Below, one piece after another: positions 36,027 through 46,458 of a DNA stretch of 59,192 nt. The position numbers and the translations under genes were made by a program. This stretch comes from DASVVT01 sp036386415. GTDB taxonomy: Bacteria; Acidobacteriota; Blastocatellia; Pyrinomonadales; Pyrinomonadaceae. How positions within the stretch are numbered: position 1 is the first letter of the stretch; every line of letters starts with the position of its first letter. The notes beneath the pieces are model-generated. The model made no database searches. It saw nothing but the letters and a program-made list of their open reading frames with translations, and had not been told where the DNA came from. The stretch covers positions 1 to 59,192 of the forward strand of contig DASVVT010000005.1 of NCBI GenBank assembly GCA_036386415.1, written 5' to 3'.

Positions 36027-36100
36027 AGTGATGAGTGATGAGTACTGAGTGCTGAGTGAAGGCCAGTGGCTTTTACTCAGCACCCAGTACTCAGTACTTT
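36027..36100. repeat. Heptamer inverted repeat, AGTACTG/GTGATGA family
   Basis: Left arm GTGATGA, GTGATGA, GTACTGA, GTGCTGA; right arm CAGTACTCAGTACTT. It lies between the phosphatase start and the stop of the upstream transsulfuration gene on the reverse strand. Confidence 0.8.
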
Positions 36101-37239
36101 TATACTTTATTCAAAGCCTGATCCAGATCGGCAATAATATCATCTGTATCTTCGATACCGACAGAGATGCGCACAAGTCCGTCCGTGATGCCGAGGCGGT
36201 CGCGCGTTTCGGGCAGCACGGAAGCATGTGTCATCGTGGCAGGGTGCGAGATCAGCGTTTCCACTCCGCCCAGACTCTCTGCGAGCGTGCATAGCTTAAC
36301 AGATTCCAGAAGGTTACGCGCACTCTCAAGCCGCCCGACATCAAAAGCCACCATGCCGCCGAACCCTTTCTGCTGGCGTTTCGCCAGGTCGTGCTGTCTG
36401 TGCGAGAGCGACCCCGGATAATAGATCTTCTGCACCTTCGGATGCTCTTCGAGAAAAGCCGCCACTGCGCGCCCCGAACGGTCGTGCTGCTCCATCCTCA
36501 AGGCCAGCGTCTTCGTCCCACGCAAGACGAGCCACGAATCGAACGGCGAGAGAATCGCCCCGGCGCTATTCTGCACGAAACCGAGCCGGTTGGCATCCTC
36601 TTCGTCGTTGAGCACGACGATGCCGCCCACCCCGTCCGAATGTCCGTTCAGATATTTAGTCGTGGAATGCACCACAATGTCAACGCCAAATTCGAGCGGG
36701 CGCTGCAAGTAAGGCGACATAAACGTATTATCGCAAACGACGCGCGCGCCACGCTGGTGCGCCATCTCGGAGACGGCCTGGAGGTCTGTCACGATCATGA
36801 CCGGGTTGGTCGGCGTTTCGAGAAAGACCATCTGCGTATTGGGCTTGAAGGCGGCTTCGACAGCCGTTAAATCCGACGTGTCGATGAAATCAAACTCAAT
36901 GTTGTAGTTCTTCAGAATGCGCGTGAAGAGACGAAACGTGCCGCCGTAGGTGTTGTCCGAGACGATGACGTGCTCGCCCGCCTTGATGAGCCGCATCGTC
37001 GCGTCAATGGCCGCCATGCCGGAGGCGAAAGCGTAGCCGAAACGCGCGCCTTCGAGCGCCGCGATGTTCTGTTCGAGCGCCGCCCTCGTCGGATTCTGTG
37101 TGCGCGCGTATTCGTACCCCTTGTGCTTGCCCATGCCCTCTTGCGCGTACGTAGAGGTCTGGTAGATCGGGATAGTGACCGAGCCCGTCGTAGGATCAGC
37201 CTCCTGCCCGGCGTGTATTGCTGTTGTTGCGAAATCCAT
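36100..37239 (-). CDS. Cystathionine gamma-synthase/lyase-type PLP enzyme
   Basis: 379 residues from the ATG at 37239; the longer frame is repeat sequence. PLP-binding lysine in HSTTKYLNGHSDG (about residue 198), YARTQNPTR near the N-terminus, SDNTYGGT (PLP phosphate region), and the C-terminal GGVETLISHPATMTHA motif of the Cys/Met metabolism family. Whether it acts as synthase or lyase cannot be told from sequence alone. The upstream partner was once a cysteine/cystathionine synthase (37306-37850) and is now decayed, suggesting a former transsulfuration pair. Confidence 0.92.
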   Translation of the reverse strand: MDFATTAIHAGQEADPTTGSVTIPIYQTSTYAQEGMGKHKGYEYARTQNPTRAALEQNIAALEGARFGYAFASGMAAIDATMRLIKAGEHVIVSDNTYGGTFRLFTRILKNYNIEFDFIDTSDLTAVEAAFKPNTQMVFLETPTNPVMIVTDLQAVSEMAHQRGARVVCDNTFMSPYLQRPLEFGVDIVVHSTTKYLNGHSDGVGGIVVLNDEEDANRLGFVQNSAGAILSPFDSWLVLRGTKTLALRMEQHDRSGRAVAAFLEEHPKVQKIYYPGSLSHRQHDLAKRQQKGFGGMVAFDVGRLESARNLLESVKLCTLAESLGGVETLISHPATMTHASVLPETRDRLGITDGLVRISVGIEDTDDIIADLDQALNKV

Positions 37240-37244
37240 AAAAT

Positions 37245-37305
37245 TAGTAAGCGGTAAGCAGTAAGCAGTAGAAGCGTTTTTACTGCTCACTGCTTACTGC
37301 TCACT
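37245..37305. repeat. Heptamer inverted repeat, GTAAGCA family, copy 2
   Basis: Left arm GTAAGCG, GTAAGCA, GTAAGCA, GTAGAAG; right arm ACTGCTC, ACTGCTT, ACTGCTC. A short loop of about 12 nt. It separates the decayed cysK from the PLP enzyme. Confidence 0.8.
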
Positions 37306-37850
37306 TTAATCTAAAATTCCCTGACTCATATAGTGCTCGGCGTCGTCAGGAAAGACGGTGACGATGCGCTTGCCTTTGCCCGGACATTCGGCGATGCGAA
37401 GGGCTGGGGCCGCCGCCGCTCCCTTTGAGCTGCCGCCTGGCCGAGCACGCCTTCGGTCTCGGCCAGGCGGCGAACTGTCGCAAACGCCTCATCGTCCATA
37501 ATCATCATTATCTCATCTGCCAGCCCACGGTCGAAATTCCCAGGGATAAACTGGTACTGCCCTCTGCCCTCAACCTTATGGCATCCGCGCCCAACGCCTA
37601 CGGGCTCCAGCCCGATTCCCGTGTTACCTGCCGTCGGCTCGATGATGGTCGCACACGCTCGAAGCGCCCCGCACTCTTCTTCATCCAGGATCATCCCGAG
37701 CGCTGTGCGGTCTTTGACAGAGCCGCCGGGAGTTCTGCACTCCAGCCTGGCGTAAATGTCTGCGCGCGGTGGCCGACAGAAATGCCCCGGGTAAAGCAGC
37801 GGCGTGTTGCCGACTAGCTCGATAATGTTCTCAGTCGTCCTGAGCGGCAT
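37306..37850 (-). pseudogene. cysK: Decayed cysteine synthase / cystathionine beta-synthase
   Basis: The N-terminus is normal for the family: IIELVGNTPLLY, PGGSVKDR with the PLP lysine, and EPTAGNTGIGL. The reading frame then jumps directly to the C-terminal part (YQFIPGNFDRGLADE, AFATVRRLAETEGVL), so about 100 or more central residues are missing. A second lesion, a frameshift after GVLG, moves the C-terminus to another frame, where GSSKGAAAAPALRIAECPG and VTVFPDDAEHYMSQGILD can still be read to a TAA at 37306. Only about 175 residues are left of about 310. A functional homologue must be elsewhere, or the organism depends on other sulfur sources. Confidence 0.88.
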
Positions 37851-37942
37851 TAACCTTTGTTACCAGTAAGAATGGAGTACATAGAGAGCATTTGAACCAG
37901 AAGTGTAACGGAACTGGCATGGTAAGCCTGCATGTGCGCGGC

Positions 37943-38047
37943 TGTCAACGAAGGGATGAAGGATGAGGGATGAGGGATGAATGAAAAGAAAGCAAACAAG
38001 CCTTTCTTATTCATCCCTCATCCCTCCGCCCTCATCCCTTCGTTGAC
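37943..38047. repeat. Heptamer inverted repeat, GGATGAG family, copy 2
   Basis: The outer ends GTCAACGAAGGGATGA and TCATCCCTTCGTTGAC match perfectly. Inside are GGATGAG units. The right-side segment TTTCTTATTCATCCCTC closely resembles the right end of the gene-bearing copy at 41504-41533. Confidence 0.85.
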
Positions 38048-38056
38048 ACTCGGCGC

Positions 38057-38893
38057 ATGCGCGGGTTATCGTGTTGTCCCGTGGATAACACGGCTTCAGA
38101 CCCTCAAACAAACGCCGTCGCAATCATTCCCGCTCGCTACGCTTCGACGCGCTTACCCGGCAAACCGCTTCTTGAGATTGCCGGGCGGCCTATGATTCTG
38201 TGGGTGGTGGAGCGCGCGCAGGCGGCACGCAACGTCGCGCGCGCTATCGTGGCGACAGATGATCGACGCATTTGCGATGTGGTGCGCGAAGCCGGATTTG
38301 AAGCCTTGATGACGAGAGAGGATCACGCGAGCGGCAGCGACCGCCTAGCAGAGGCCGCCGCCACGCTCGAACATGCAGACGTGATCGTCAACGTACAGGC
38401 GGACGAGCCGCTCATCTCACCGCGCACGATTGAGCTGGCGGTGGACGAGTTGTTGAGGTCGCCGGAAGCGTCAATCGTGACGAGTTGTGAAGTGATGACG
38501 GAGGTGAGGGAAGTGTTGAGCCCTGATGTCGTCAAAGTCGTCGTCGATGAACAGGGGAGGGCGCTCTATTTCTCGCGCTCGCCGATACCTTACCCGCGCG
38601 ACGCCGTGCGCGAGAAGGGGACGCTCGAACGGGCTCTCGCAGATGATCCGTCGCTCGTCGCGTCTTTTCGCAAACACACGGGCTTCTATGCTTACCGCCG
38701 CAGCTTTTTGCTAGAATACACAGGATGGCCGCAATCCGCGCTTGAGCGCACAGAATCGCTGGAACAGTTACGCGCCCTGGAACGCGGCGTCATCATCAAA
38801 GTCATCGAAGCTGAGACGCCTTCAATCGGCGTGGATACGATAGAAGATTTGGAGCGCGTACGCGCAATTATGAGGAAAGATGCTAGATGCTAG
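38057..38893 (+). CDS. kdsB: 3-deoxy-manno-octulosonate cytidylyltransferase
   Basis: Activates Kdo as CMP-Kdo for lipid A core synthesis. It opens with the nucleotide-binding IIPARYASTRLPGKPL; VNVQADEPLI and the C-terminal FYAYRRSFLLEY and SLEQLRALERG follow. 278 residues from the ATG at 38057, or 270 from a GTG at 38081; the true start is not decided. The last codons (GAT GCT AGA TGC TAG) are made from GATGCTA repeat units. CTP comes from PyrG encoded just downstream. Confidence 0.95.
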   Translation: MRGLSCCPVDNTASDPQTNAVAIIPARYASTRLPGKPLLEIAGRPMILWVVERAQAARNVARAIVATDDRRICDVVREAGFEALMTREDHASGSDRLAEAAATLEHADVIVNVQADEPLISPRTIELAVDELLRSPEASIVTSCEVMTEVREVLSPDVVKVVVDEQGRALYFSRSPIPYPRDAVREKGTLERALADDPSLVASFRKHTGFYAYRRSFLLEYTGWPQSALERTESLEQLRALERGVIIKVIEAETPSIGVDTIEDLERVRAIMRKDARC

Positions 38894-38943
38894 ATGCTGG
38901 ATGTCAGTTAAAAGTCAGCTACTAGCATCTAGCATCTAATATC
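38878..38943. repeat. Heptamer inverted repeat, GATGCTA family
   Basis: Left arm GATGCTA, GATGCTA, GATGCTG, GAT; right arm CTAGCATCTAGCATCTAATATC. It begins inside the kdsB reading frame and encodes its last residues and stop. Confidence 0.8.
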
Positions 38944-38952
38944 TGCTGTTTT

Positions 38953-39219
38953 ATGAGCGACTGGATCGGGCTTGGCGTCATCACACTTATTCTGGTGGGC
39001 GCGGTCTGCGGGCTGGCGGCGCTCGGCAAACCCTACGAGGTGACGCCGGAAGAGTTTGAGAAGCGTGCCAACGAGGGGCGGGGAGTGCTGAGCGCCGGAC
39101 TGGCGGGGATACAGAAGCTGCTTAACCCGGCGGCGGAGAAGGCTGCGGCTGTGCAGGAGGATTTTCGCCAGGGGTATCTGGACGGCGAGCAGGAATCGGG
39201 CGAAGGCGAAAAAGATTAG
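38953..39219 (+). CDS. Small membrane-anchored acidic protein, unknown
   Basis: 88 residues: an N-terminal hydrophobic helix (about 5-26, GLGVITLILVGAVCGLAAL) and an Ala/Glu-rich amphipathic tail of about 55 residues, possibly a coiled coil. No family was recognised. It lies between kdsB and pyrG, and its ATG follows a repeat arm closely. Confidence 0.6.
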   Translation: MSDWIGLGVITLILVGAVCGLAALGKPYEVTPEEFEKRANEGRGVLSAGLAGIQKLLNPAAEKAAAVQEDFRQGYLDGEQESGEGEKD

Positions 39220-39327
39220 TCCGTTGTCCGTGGTCAGTAGTCCGTTGCTTCGCCACCCGTACTTGAATCTTTTAGGACGCAAGCAGCGCTACACAAACAA
39301 CTGACCACGGACTACTGACAACTGACA
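39218..39327. repeat. Heptamer inverted repeat, GTCCGTG family, copy 3 (with conserved core)
   Basis: Left arm GTCCGTT, GTCCGTG, GTCAGTA, GTCCGTT; right arm AACTGACCACGGACTACTGAC. The core 39249-39296 is 44/48 identical to that at 14391-14438. It lies between the 88-residue gene and pyrG. Confidence 0.85.
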
Positions 39328-39350
39328 AATCTTTATTTTTGAGGAGAGCG

Positions 39351-41053
<1,703 letters not shown>

Positions 41054-41054
<1 letters not shown>

Positions 41055-41533
41055 CGAAGGGATGAGGGCTGAGGGATGAGGGATGATTGAAGGCGGGTTG
41101 CAAGACTTGAGAGCGAGGACGAAAGCTTTTGCCCTTCGTATCATCAAGCTCTATGCAGCGCTGCCTAAGAGTCTCGACGCACAAATTCTGGGCAAGCAAC
41201 TAATACGTTCGGGCACATCAGTTGGTGCGCATTACCATGAAGGATGCCGGGCCAAATCAGATGCTGACTTCATCAATAAGATTGAGGGCGCATTGCAAGA
41301 ACTCGAAGAAACTATCTACTGGTTGGAGCTAGTGTCTGAAGCAGGCTTCTTTACAGAAGAACGCCTCAAGCCGCTACATGACGAAGCTGAAGAGTTGATA
41401 GCTATGTTTGTCACGATGGTCAAAAACGTCAAAGCAAAAGGGAGAGCTAATCGTTGAGAGATGAAGCCAAAGGGATGAACCGGACGCACATTAAATTCTT
41501 ATTCATCCCTCATCCCTCATCCCTCATCCCTTA
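41054..41533. mobile_element. Gene-bearing GGATGAG heptamer element carrying an S23/IVP-like ORF
   Basis: Left arm (41058-41083): GGATGAG, GGCTGAG, GGATGAG, GGATGAT. Right arm (about 41504-41533): repeated TCATCCC. Between the arms is a single complete ORF (41083-41457) of a four-helix-bundle protein; its ATG is part of the left arm. Sequences next to the arms match those of the empty copies at 30551 and 37943. This suggests the latter are shortened versions. Mobility is inferred from this structure, not shown. Confidence 0.6.
41083..41457 (+). CDS. Four-helix-bundle protein (S23 / 23S rRNA IVP family)
   Basis: 124 residues with the IVP/S23 hallmarks: L-Q-D-L start, RSGTSVGAHYHEG (family RSA-SI-ANI-EG position), DFINKIEGALQELEETIYWLEL and two C-terminal helices. 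The family includes proteins encoded in 23S rRNA intervening sequences and Avd of diversity-generating retroelements; many are stand-alone and of unknown role. The codon composition is lower in G+C than its neighbours pyrG and the kinase. The gene lies between the two arms of a heptamer inverted repeat. No reverse transcriptase or rRNA lies here. Confidence 0.85.
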   Translation: MIEGGLQDLRARTKAFALRIIKLYAALPKSLDAQILGKQLIRSGTSVGAHYHEGCRAKSDADFINKIEGALQELEETIYWLELVSEAGFFTEERLKPLHDEAEELIAMFVTMVKNVKAKGRANR

Positions 41534-41537
41534 AGTT

Positions 41538-43160
41538 ATGCTTCACTGTCCTACATGCGGTCGTCATTACACGGATGAGGTCAAGGTGTGCCCGGAGGAT
41601 GGGGATGCCTTGCAGGCGGACTCGACCGTGGCGGCAGAGATTCCTGTAGACCCTTTGATCGGGCGCGCGTTTGACGGCAAGTACAGGCTGGACGAGCGGC
41701 TGGGGCAGGGCGGCATGGGCACGGTTTATCGTGCGACGCACCTTTTAATTGATCGACCTGTGGCGATCAAAGTCCTGAATCCGCGTTTCGTGGAGGACGA
41801 AGAGGCGCAGGAGCGTTTTCGTCGCGAAGCTCGCGCCGCCGGTCGTCTCCAACACATGAATGCGGTAGCGGTCACGGATTTCGGACGCACGGACGACGGC
41901 TTCGTTTACATCGTCATGGAGTTGCTACTGGGGCGCTCGCTTCGCGAGGTGCTGGCGCGCGAAGCCCCGCTCGATCCGGCGCGCGCGGTCTCTATTATGC
42001 TGCAAACATCTGCGGCGGTTAACGCGGCGCACGAGGCCGGGATCATTCATCGAGATTTAAAGCCGGGGAACATTTTCGTCGTCCAGCGCAAGCATGCGCC
42101 CCCGATCATCAAAGTGCTCGACTTCGGTATCGCCAAGCTGGCCGCCGATGCTCTCGATGAAGACGATGATCCGCAGACGCTGACGCAGGTCGGAGTGATG
42201 ATCGGGACGCCCCGTTACATGTCGCCGGAGCAGTGCGATAGCCGGCGACTAACGCCCGCCTCGGATGTCTACAGTCTCGGCATCATCCTTTACGAGCTGC
42301 TGACGGGCACGACACCTTTTACGGGTTCGACGCCGCTCGCCGTCGCCATGAAACATTCGACCGAGATACCGCGACCGCCGCGCGACTTTGTCGCCTCAAT
42401 TCCTGTGGAGCTTGAAGAGGTGGTTCTTCACGCGCTCGAAAAAAGACCGGAGGATAGACCTGCGGATGCAGGCGAGTTTCGACAGGAGCTTTATGGCATG
42501 GCCGAGCGGCTCGGACTTGAACACGCCGCCGGACACAGCGCTCCGACCTTGGAGACGCTGCGCAGCACAGCGACCGAGACGCCATCGGGGCGCCTCGTGG
42601 TCGATATAGCGCGGCTCAGAGAAAGGCGCGCGGCCACCTCCGGCGATGCTCTCCTGAGCGCGAGCGCCGTCAATGAGAAGATTTTAGCGGCGGAAGCGGA
42701 GGCTGCAAGCGCTTCCCCTGCCACCGCCGACCTGCTCCACACAGAACCGACCCTTTTATCGCCTGCGAAAATTCCGAACGGGCAAAAAGCTGCCTGGCTC
42801 AAGTGGGCCAGACAGCCCGTCGTGCTGACCTACATTGGCCTGGCTGCTTTTGTTCTGTTGGTCGTCATCCTCGCCGTCATTGCGATGCGTTCTCCGAGCA
42901 CATACGTGTCACCTGCGAGCCACGCTGCCGGAACTGCTGTCGAGAGTCCCGCCGCTTCGGAGGTCGGCCTGCCGGAGGTCGCTCCATCAGCGAGCCCATC
43001 GCCCGCGCCTGCTGAAAAGGAGACTGCGCCGAAGCAGCCGTCCGCGCGCGACAGGGGTCAAGGATCACGCAGGCCAGCACCCGCCGCGAAGCCAAAGCAG
43101 CCTTCGAAGGTCGGCAAGGTGTTCGGTAAGATCAAGAAAGTCTTTAAGAAGCCGTTTTAG
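41538..43160 (+). CDS. Hanks-type serine/threonine protein kinase
   Basis: 540 residues. An N-terminal zinc ribbon (CPTCGRHYTDEVKVCPEDG, residues 4-22) precedes the kinase domain (about 48-315): GQGGMGTVYRA, VAIKVL with the ATP lysine, catalytic HRDLKPGN, DFGIAKL and GTPRYMSPEQ. A Ser/Ala/Glu linker follows, then a single membrane helix (about 430-452, YIGLAAFVLLVVILAVIAM) and a Pro/Lys-rich basic tail. There are no PASTA domains, so any sensor role is unclear. A PP2C phosphatase is encoded at 35092. Confidence 0.94.
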   Translation: MLHCPTCGRHYTDEVKVCPEDGDALQADSTVAAEIPVDPLIGRAFDGKYRLDERLGQGGMGTVYRATHLLIDRPVAIKVLNPRFVEDEEAQERFRREARAAGRLQHMNAVAVTDFGRTDDGFVYIVMELLLGRSLREVLAREAPLDPARAVSIMLQTSAAVNAAHEAGIIHRDLKPGNIFVVQRKHAPPIIKVLDFGIAKLAADALDEDDDPQTLTQVGVMIGTPRYMSPEQCDSRRLTPASDVYSLGIILYELLTGTTPFTGSTPLAVAMKHSTEIPRPPRDFVASIPVELEEVVLHALEKRPEDRPADAGEFRQELYGMAERLGLEHAAGHSAPTLETLRSTATETPSGRLVVDIARLRERRAATSGDALLSASAVNEKILAAEAEAASASPATADLLHTEPTLLSPAKIPNGQKAAWLKWARQPVVLTYIGLAAFVLLVVILAVIAMRSPSTYVSPASHAAGTAVESPAASEVGLPEVAPSASPSPAPAEKETAPKQPSARDRGQGSRRPAPAAKPKQPSKVGKVFGKIKKVFKKPF

Positions 43161-43222
43161 AATAGACACGCGCCGTGCCGGTGATGGAGCAATCTGATAA
43201 GCGCCAAAGGAATCGAAATTGA

Positions 43223-44089
43223 ATGAGCCCGAATAGAGAAGAGTCGCCTGTACAGGCATTCCGCGTCGGCAACGCCACGTTTGGCGATGGCCGTCTGACG
43301 GTCATCGCCGGGCCGTGCGTCATCGAATCAACCGAGCATGCCTTGATGATGGCGCGCGAGTGCATGGGGCGCGCACGCGAGGCCGGGCTTGATTACGTTT
43401 TCAAATCCTCCTTCGACAAGGCCAACCGCTCATCCATAGAGAGCTTTCGGGGCCTCGGAATGAAAGCGGGTCTGGATGTGCTCAGGCGCGTCAAAGAGGA
43501 GACGGGTGTGCCCGTCTTGACAGATGTGCACGAGCTTTCGCAGGTCGAGCCGGTCGCTGAGGTCGCAGATATCCTGCAAATACCCGCGTTCCTTTCGCGT
43601 CAGACCGATCTCGTCACAGCCTGCGCGCGTACGGGGCGCGCCGTCAATGTGAAGAAGGGACAATTCCTCGCGCCGCAGGATGCGCGCAACATCGTCTTGA
43701 AGGCGCGCGCCGCCGGGTGTGAAAAGCTGCTACTGACGGAGCGCGGCGTCAGTTTCGGCTACAATAATCTGGTGGTGGACATGCGCGCTTTCCCCATCAT
43801 GCGCGAGTACGGAGCGCCCGTCGTCTTTGATGTCACCCACTCTCTGCAACTGCCGGGAGGATTGGGACATGCAACCGGCGGGCAGCCGCAGTACATCGAA
43901 CCGCTCGCGCGCGCAGGGGTCGCCTGTGGAGTCGATGCAGTCTTCATGGAAGTGCACGACCAGCCGGAGCGCGCACCATCCGACGGCCCGAACATGCTGC
44001 CACTGCCGCGTCTGGAGGCGCTGCTCTTGATGCTGCGCGACATTCACGCGCTCGTCCGGGGCAAGCAGAGAGCGCAGAATGAGACGTAA
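43223..44089 (+). CDS. kdsA: 3-deoxy-8-phosphooctulonate synthase
   Basis: Condenses PEP with arabinose-5-phosphate to Kdo-8-phosphate. 288 residues of a TIM-barrel: VIAGPCVIESTEHA, the FKSSFDKANRSS block with substrate lysine, TDVHE, LTERGVSFGYNNLVVDMR, and DVTHSLQLPGG. All family signatures are present. No arabinose-5-phosphate isomerase is in the window. The product is dephosphorylated by KdsC encoded two genes downstream. Confidence 0.96.
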   Translation: MSPNREESPVQAFRVGNATFGDGRLTVIAGPCVIESTEHALMMARECMGRAREAGLDYVFKSSFDKANRSSIESFRGLGMKAGLDVLRRVKEETGVPVLTDVHELSQVEPVAEVADILQIPAFLSRQTDLVTACARTGRAVNVKKGQFLAPQDARNIVLKARAAGCEKLLLTERGVSFGYNNLVVDMRAFPIMREYGAPVVFDVTHSLQLPGGLGHATGGQPQYIEPLARAGVACGVDAVFMEVHDQPERAPSDGPNMLPLPRLEALLLMLRDIHALVRGKQRAQNET

Positions 44090-44151
44090 GCAGCGCTGAT
44101 TATGCAGGAAGATACTTGATTCATATATTTCTAGTTTAATACTCGCAGCTA

Positions 44152-46458
44152 ATGAAAAAACTTCGATCTTTTCCACCTCTTTCTCTCTTCATCCTGCTCG
44201 CGGCGGCGACCATCGTGTCGGGGCAGGACGCGGCGAGCGTCGCATGGCAGGTGACGCGCTTCGAGATCACGGCCACCGTGCCCGCTACAGGGGAGCGCAG
44301 CCTACAGGGACGCGCGCAGCTTGCGGTGCGCAACGTGGGGCGCGGCTCTGGCTCGACTCTCAGCCTGCGCATAGACCCGCAGGCAGAGATCAAGTCGGCG
44401 AGCGTGGGCGGCGCAACTGCCACGTTTCGTTCGGCCCCGGAGCCGCGCACCAATCTTCAACGCGTGACGATCACGCTTCCATCTGCCGCTGCGCCGGACG
44501 CGACCGTTCAGGTGAGCGTGGATTATCGTTTGCCGGTTGCAGCGAACTCAGGCCTGGCGGCCATCTCCGGGGCGGGAAGCCAGTTTCTTCCGCTCTCCTT
44601 CTGGTATCCGGCAACCAACACCCCGTTCGCCCTGCGCGGCGCAGACACCGCTCCGTTTAAATTAACCGTCAATACGGCAAATGGCGAGACGGTTGTCTCT
44701 TCAGGCAAGTCGAACGGCCAGACCTTCGAGCAGACGCTCAATTCTCAGCCCTTCTTTCTGACGGGCACCTGGGATGTGTTGGAAGGCGCGAGTGATGCGC
44801 GAGGCGTCAGCGCCTTCCTCGCTAAAGGCGCAACCGCAGAGGAGCGCAAACAGGCCGAAGGCTTGATGGCGCTGGCTGCTGGCGCGCGCTCATTTTACGC
44901 TGGCTTGCTCGGCGAAGCTCCTGATGCTCCTCTCAGGTTAGTCTCCGTCACGCGAGGAGGTGGGTTCAGCGAATCCGGGACAGTGCTTCTGGATGCTGCC
45001 GCGTTTCGCCGTTCGAAGATAGACTCGACGACCGTCCTGCTGATTGCCGAAGGCGTGGCGCGTTTATGGATCGGAGGGGCGACCCCCTTGCGCGGCGAGG
45101 GATCAGGCGTCTTGCGCGACGGCCTCGCGCGTCACCTGGCGAATCTTTTCATAGAGAAACAGTTTGGACGCGAAGCGGCAGAAGCAGAGCATATGCGCCA
45201 GCGCGCGGCTTACAGTTCGGTCGCACGGCGCGATGCAGCGCTCTCGCAGGCGACGCCGCTTGAGGCCACCTACTTCACTTCAGTCGCCAACAAGGGGGCG
45301 ATGATCTGGCGGCTCGTTGATCGCGCTCTCGGACACGACGCCTTCATCGGCGTGGTGCGCGCCGCGCTGCAAAATGGAAAGACCGACTCCGCAGGATTAA
45401 CGCTCGCTTCTTTGCGCGCCGCGCTCTCAGAGCGTGGCGGCGCTGTGGGCTTGAAAAGCATTCTCGATCAAGGTCTGGACCAGCCGACTGACATGGACTT
45501 GATGGTCGGGCTGCCGCAACAGCGTGGCGGAAGTTGGGTCGCGGCGTTGCGCAATCTCGGTTCCTACGATGCAAGCGTGACGGTTGCGGCGACGACCACG
45601 AGCGGCGAGCGTGTGACGGCGGAGGCGACCGTCCCGGCGCGAGATTTCGGCGAGGCGATCTTTAAAACCTCTGCGCGCGTCGTGCGCGCGGAAGTTGACC
45701 CGGATAAGCTCTACCCGCAACTCGATTACTCGAACGATATTGCCCCGCGTACGCGTGCGACGCAGGATGATCTGGCCGAAGCTTTGGGTCTCTTTGCGCG
45801 CAAGGATTATGCGCGCGCCGAATCAATCGCGCGCGAGCTGCTCCTCTCCGCGCCGCGCATGCAGGAGGCGCGCATCCTGCTCGCACGCGTACTGCTTGCG
45901 CAGAACAAACAGGATGAAGCGGAAAAGGAGTTTCGCACCGCGCTTGACGAGAGCCTGCCGACTCCGGCCACGCTTGCCTGGGGCAGCATCGGTCTGGGGG
46001 AGATCGCTTTGCGCAAAGGGCAGGCGGCGGAAGCCGCGCGCCGCTTTAACGAAGGGGCTCGCGCCGACGCCGAATACGCATCGACTACGACTGCGCGAGC
46101 CGGGCGGATCAAGGCGGAAACGGCTGCCAACGCGTCGCCTGCGCCCGATGATTCGGCACAGAAATTCATCGCGCAACTCGATCAGGTGATCATGGGCGGG
46201 AGAAAGACTGAGATCGACGCGCTCATCATACCGGGGGAGTTGACGGCCTTCTCCAAGGGCATTGTCGGCAGCCAGCCCGATCTGTGGCAGACGCGCGTGC
46301 TGCGCACAGAAGCCCTGGACGCCAATCGCCTCGCTGCCGATGTGAGCCTCAACATCAAACAGTTAGGGACAGAGCAGTCCGGCACAGCCGTGCTGATTCT
46401 CGCGCGTGTGGGCGGGGCTTGGAGACTCGCCGATATACAGTTCTTCGAGGTGCATTGA
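44152..46458 (+). CDS. Secreted M1-peptidase-like TPR protein without zinc motif
   Basis: 768 residues with a signal peptide (PPLSLFILLAAATIVSG). The N-terminal half (about 35-440) resembles an M1 aminopeptidase: a beta-sandwich (about 35-190) with FLPLSFWYPA, then a peptidase-like region. There the zinc motif HExxH should lie, but the sequence is LLIAEGVARLWIGG followed by LRDGLARHL, so the histidines are absent and it is probably a non-catalytic fold. The C-terminal half has TPR-like helices (about 540-680, DYARAESIARELLLSAPR and EAARRFNEGAR) and a terminal LRTEALDANRLAADVSL domain. Its stop overlaps the kdsC ATG (TGATG). Confidence 0.75.
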   Translation: MKKLRSFPPLSLFILLAAATIVSGQDAASVAWQVTRFEITATVPATGERSLQGRAQLAVRNVGRGSGSTLSLRIDPQAEIKSASVGGATATFRSAPEPRTNLQRVTITLPSAAAPDATVQVSVDYRLPVAANSGLAAISGAGSQFLPLSFWYPATNTPFALRGADTAPFKLTVNTANGETVVSSGKSNGQTFEQTLNSQPFFLTGTWDVLEGASDARGVSAFLAKGATAEERKQAEGLMALAAGARSFYAGLLGEAPDAPLRLVSVTRGGGFSESGTVLLDAAAFRRSKIDSTTVLLIAEGVARLWIGGATPLRGEGSGVLRDGLARHLANLFIEKQFGREAAEAEHMRQRAAYSSVARRDAALSQATPLEATYFTSVANKGAMIWRLVDRALGHDAFIGVVRAALQNGKTDSAGLTLASLRAALSERGGAVGLKSILDQGLDQPTDMDLMVGLPQQRGGSWVAALRNLGSYDASVTVAATTTSGERVTAEATVPARDFGEAIFKTSARVVRAEVDPDKLYPQLDYSNDIAPRTRATQDDLAEALGLFARKDYARAESIARELLLSAPRMQEARILLARVLLAQNKQDEAEKEFRTALDESLPTPATLAWGSIGLGEIALRKGQAAEAARRFNEGARADAEYASTTTARAGRIKAETAANASPAPDDSAQKFIAQLDQVIMGGRKTEIDALIIPGELTAFSKGIVGSQPDLWQTRVLRTEALDANRLAADVSLNIKQLGTEQSGTAVLILARVGGAWRLADIQFFEVH

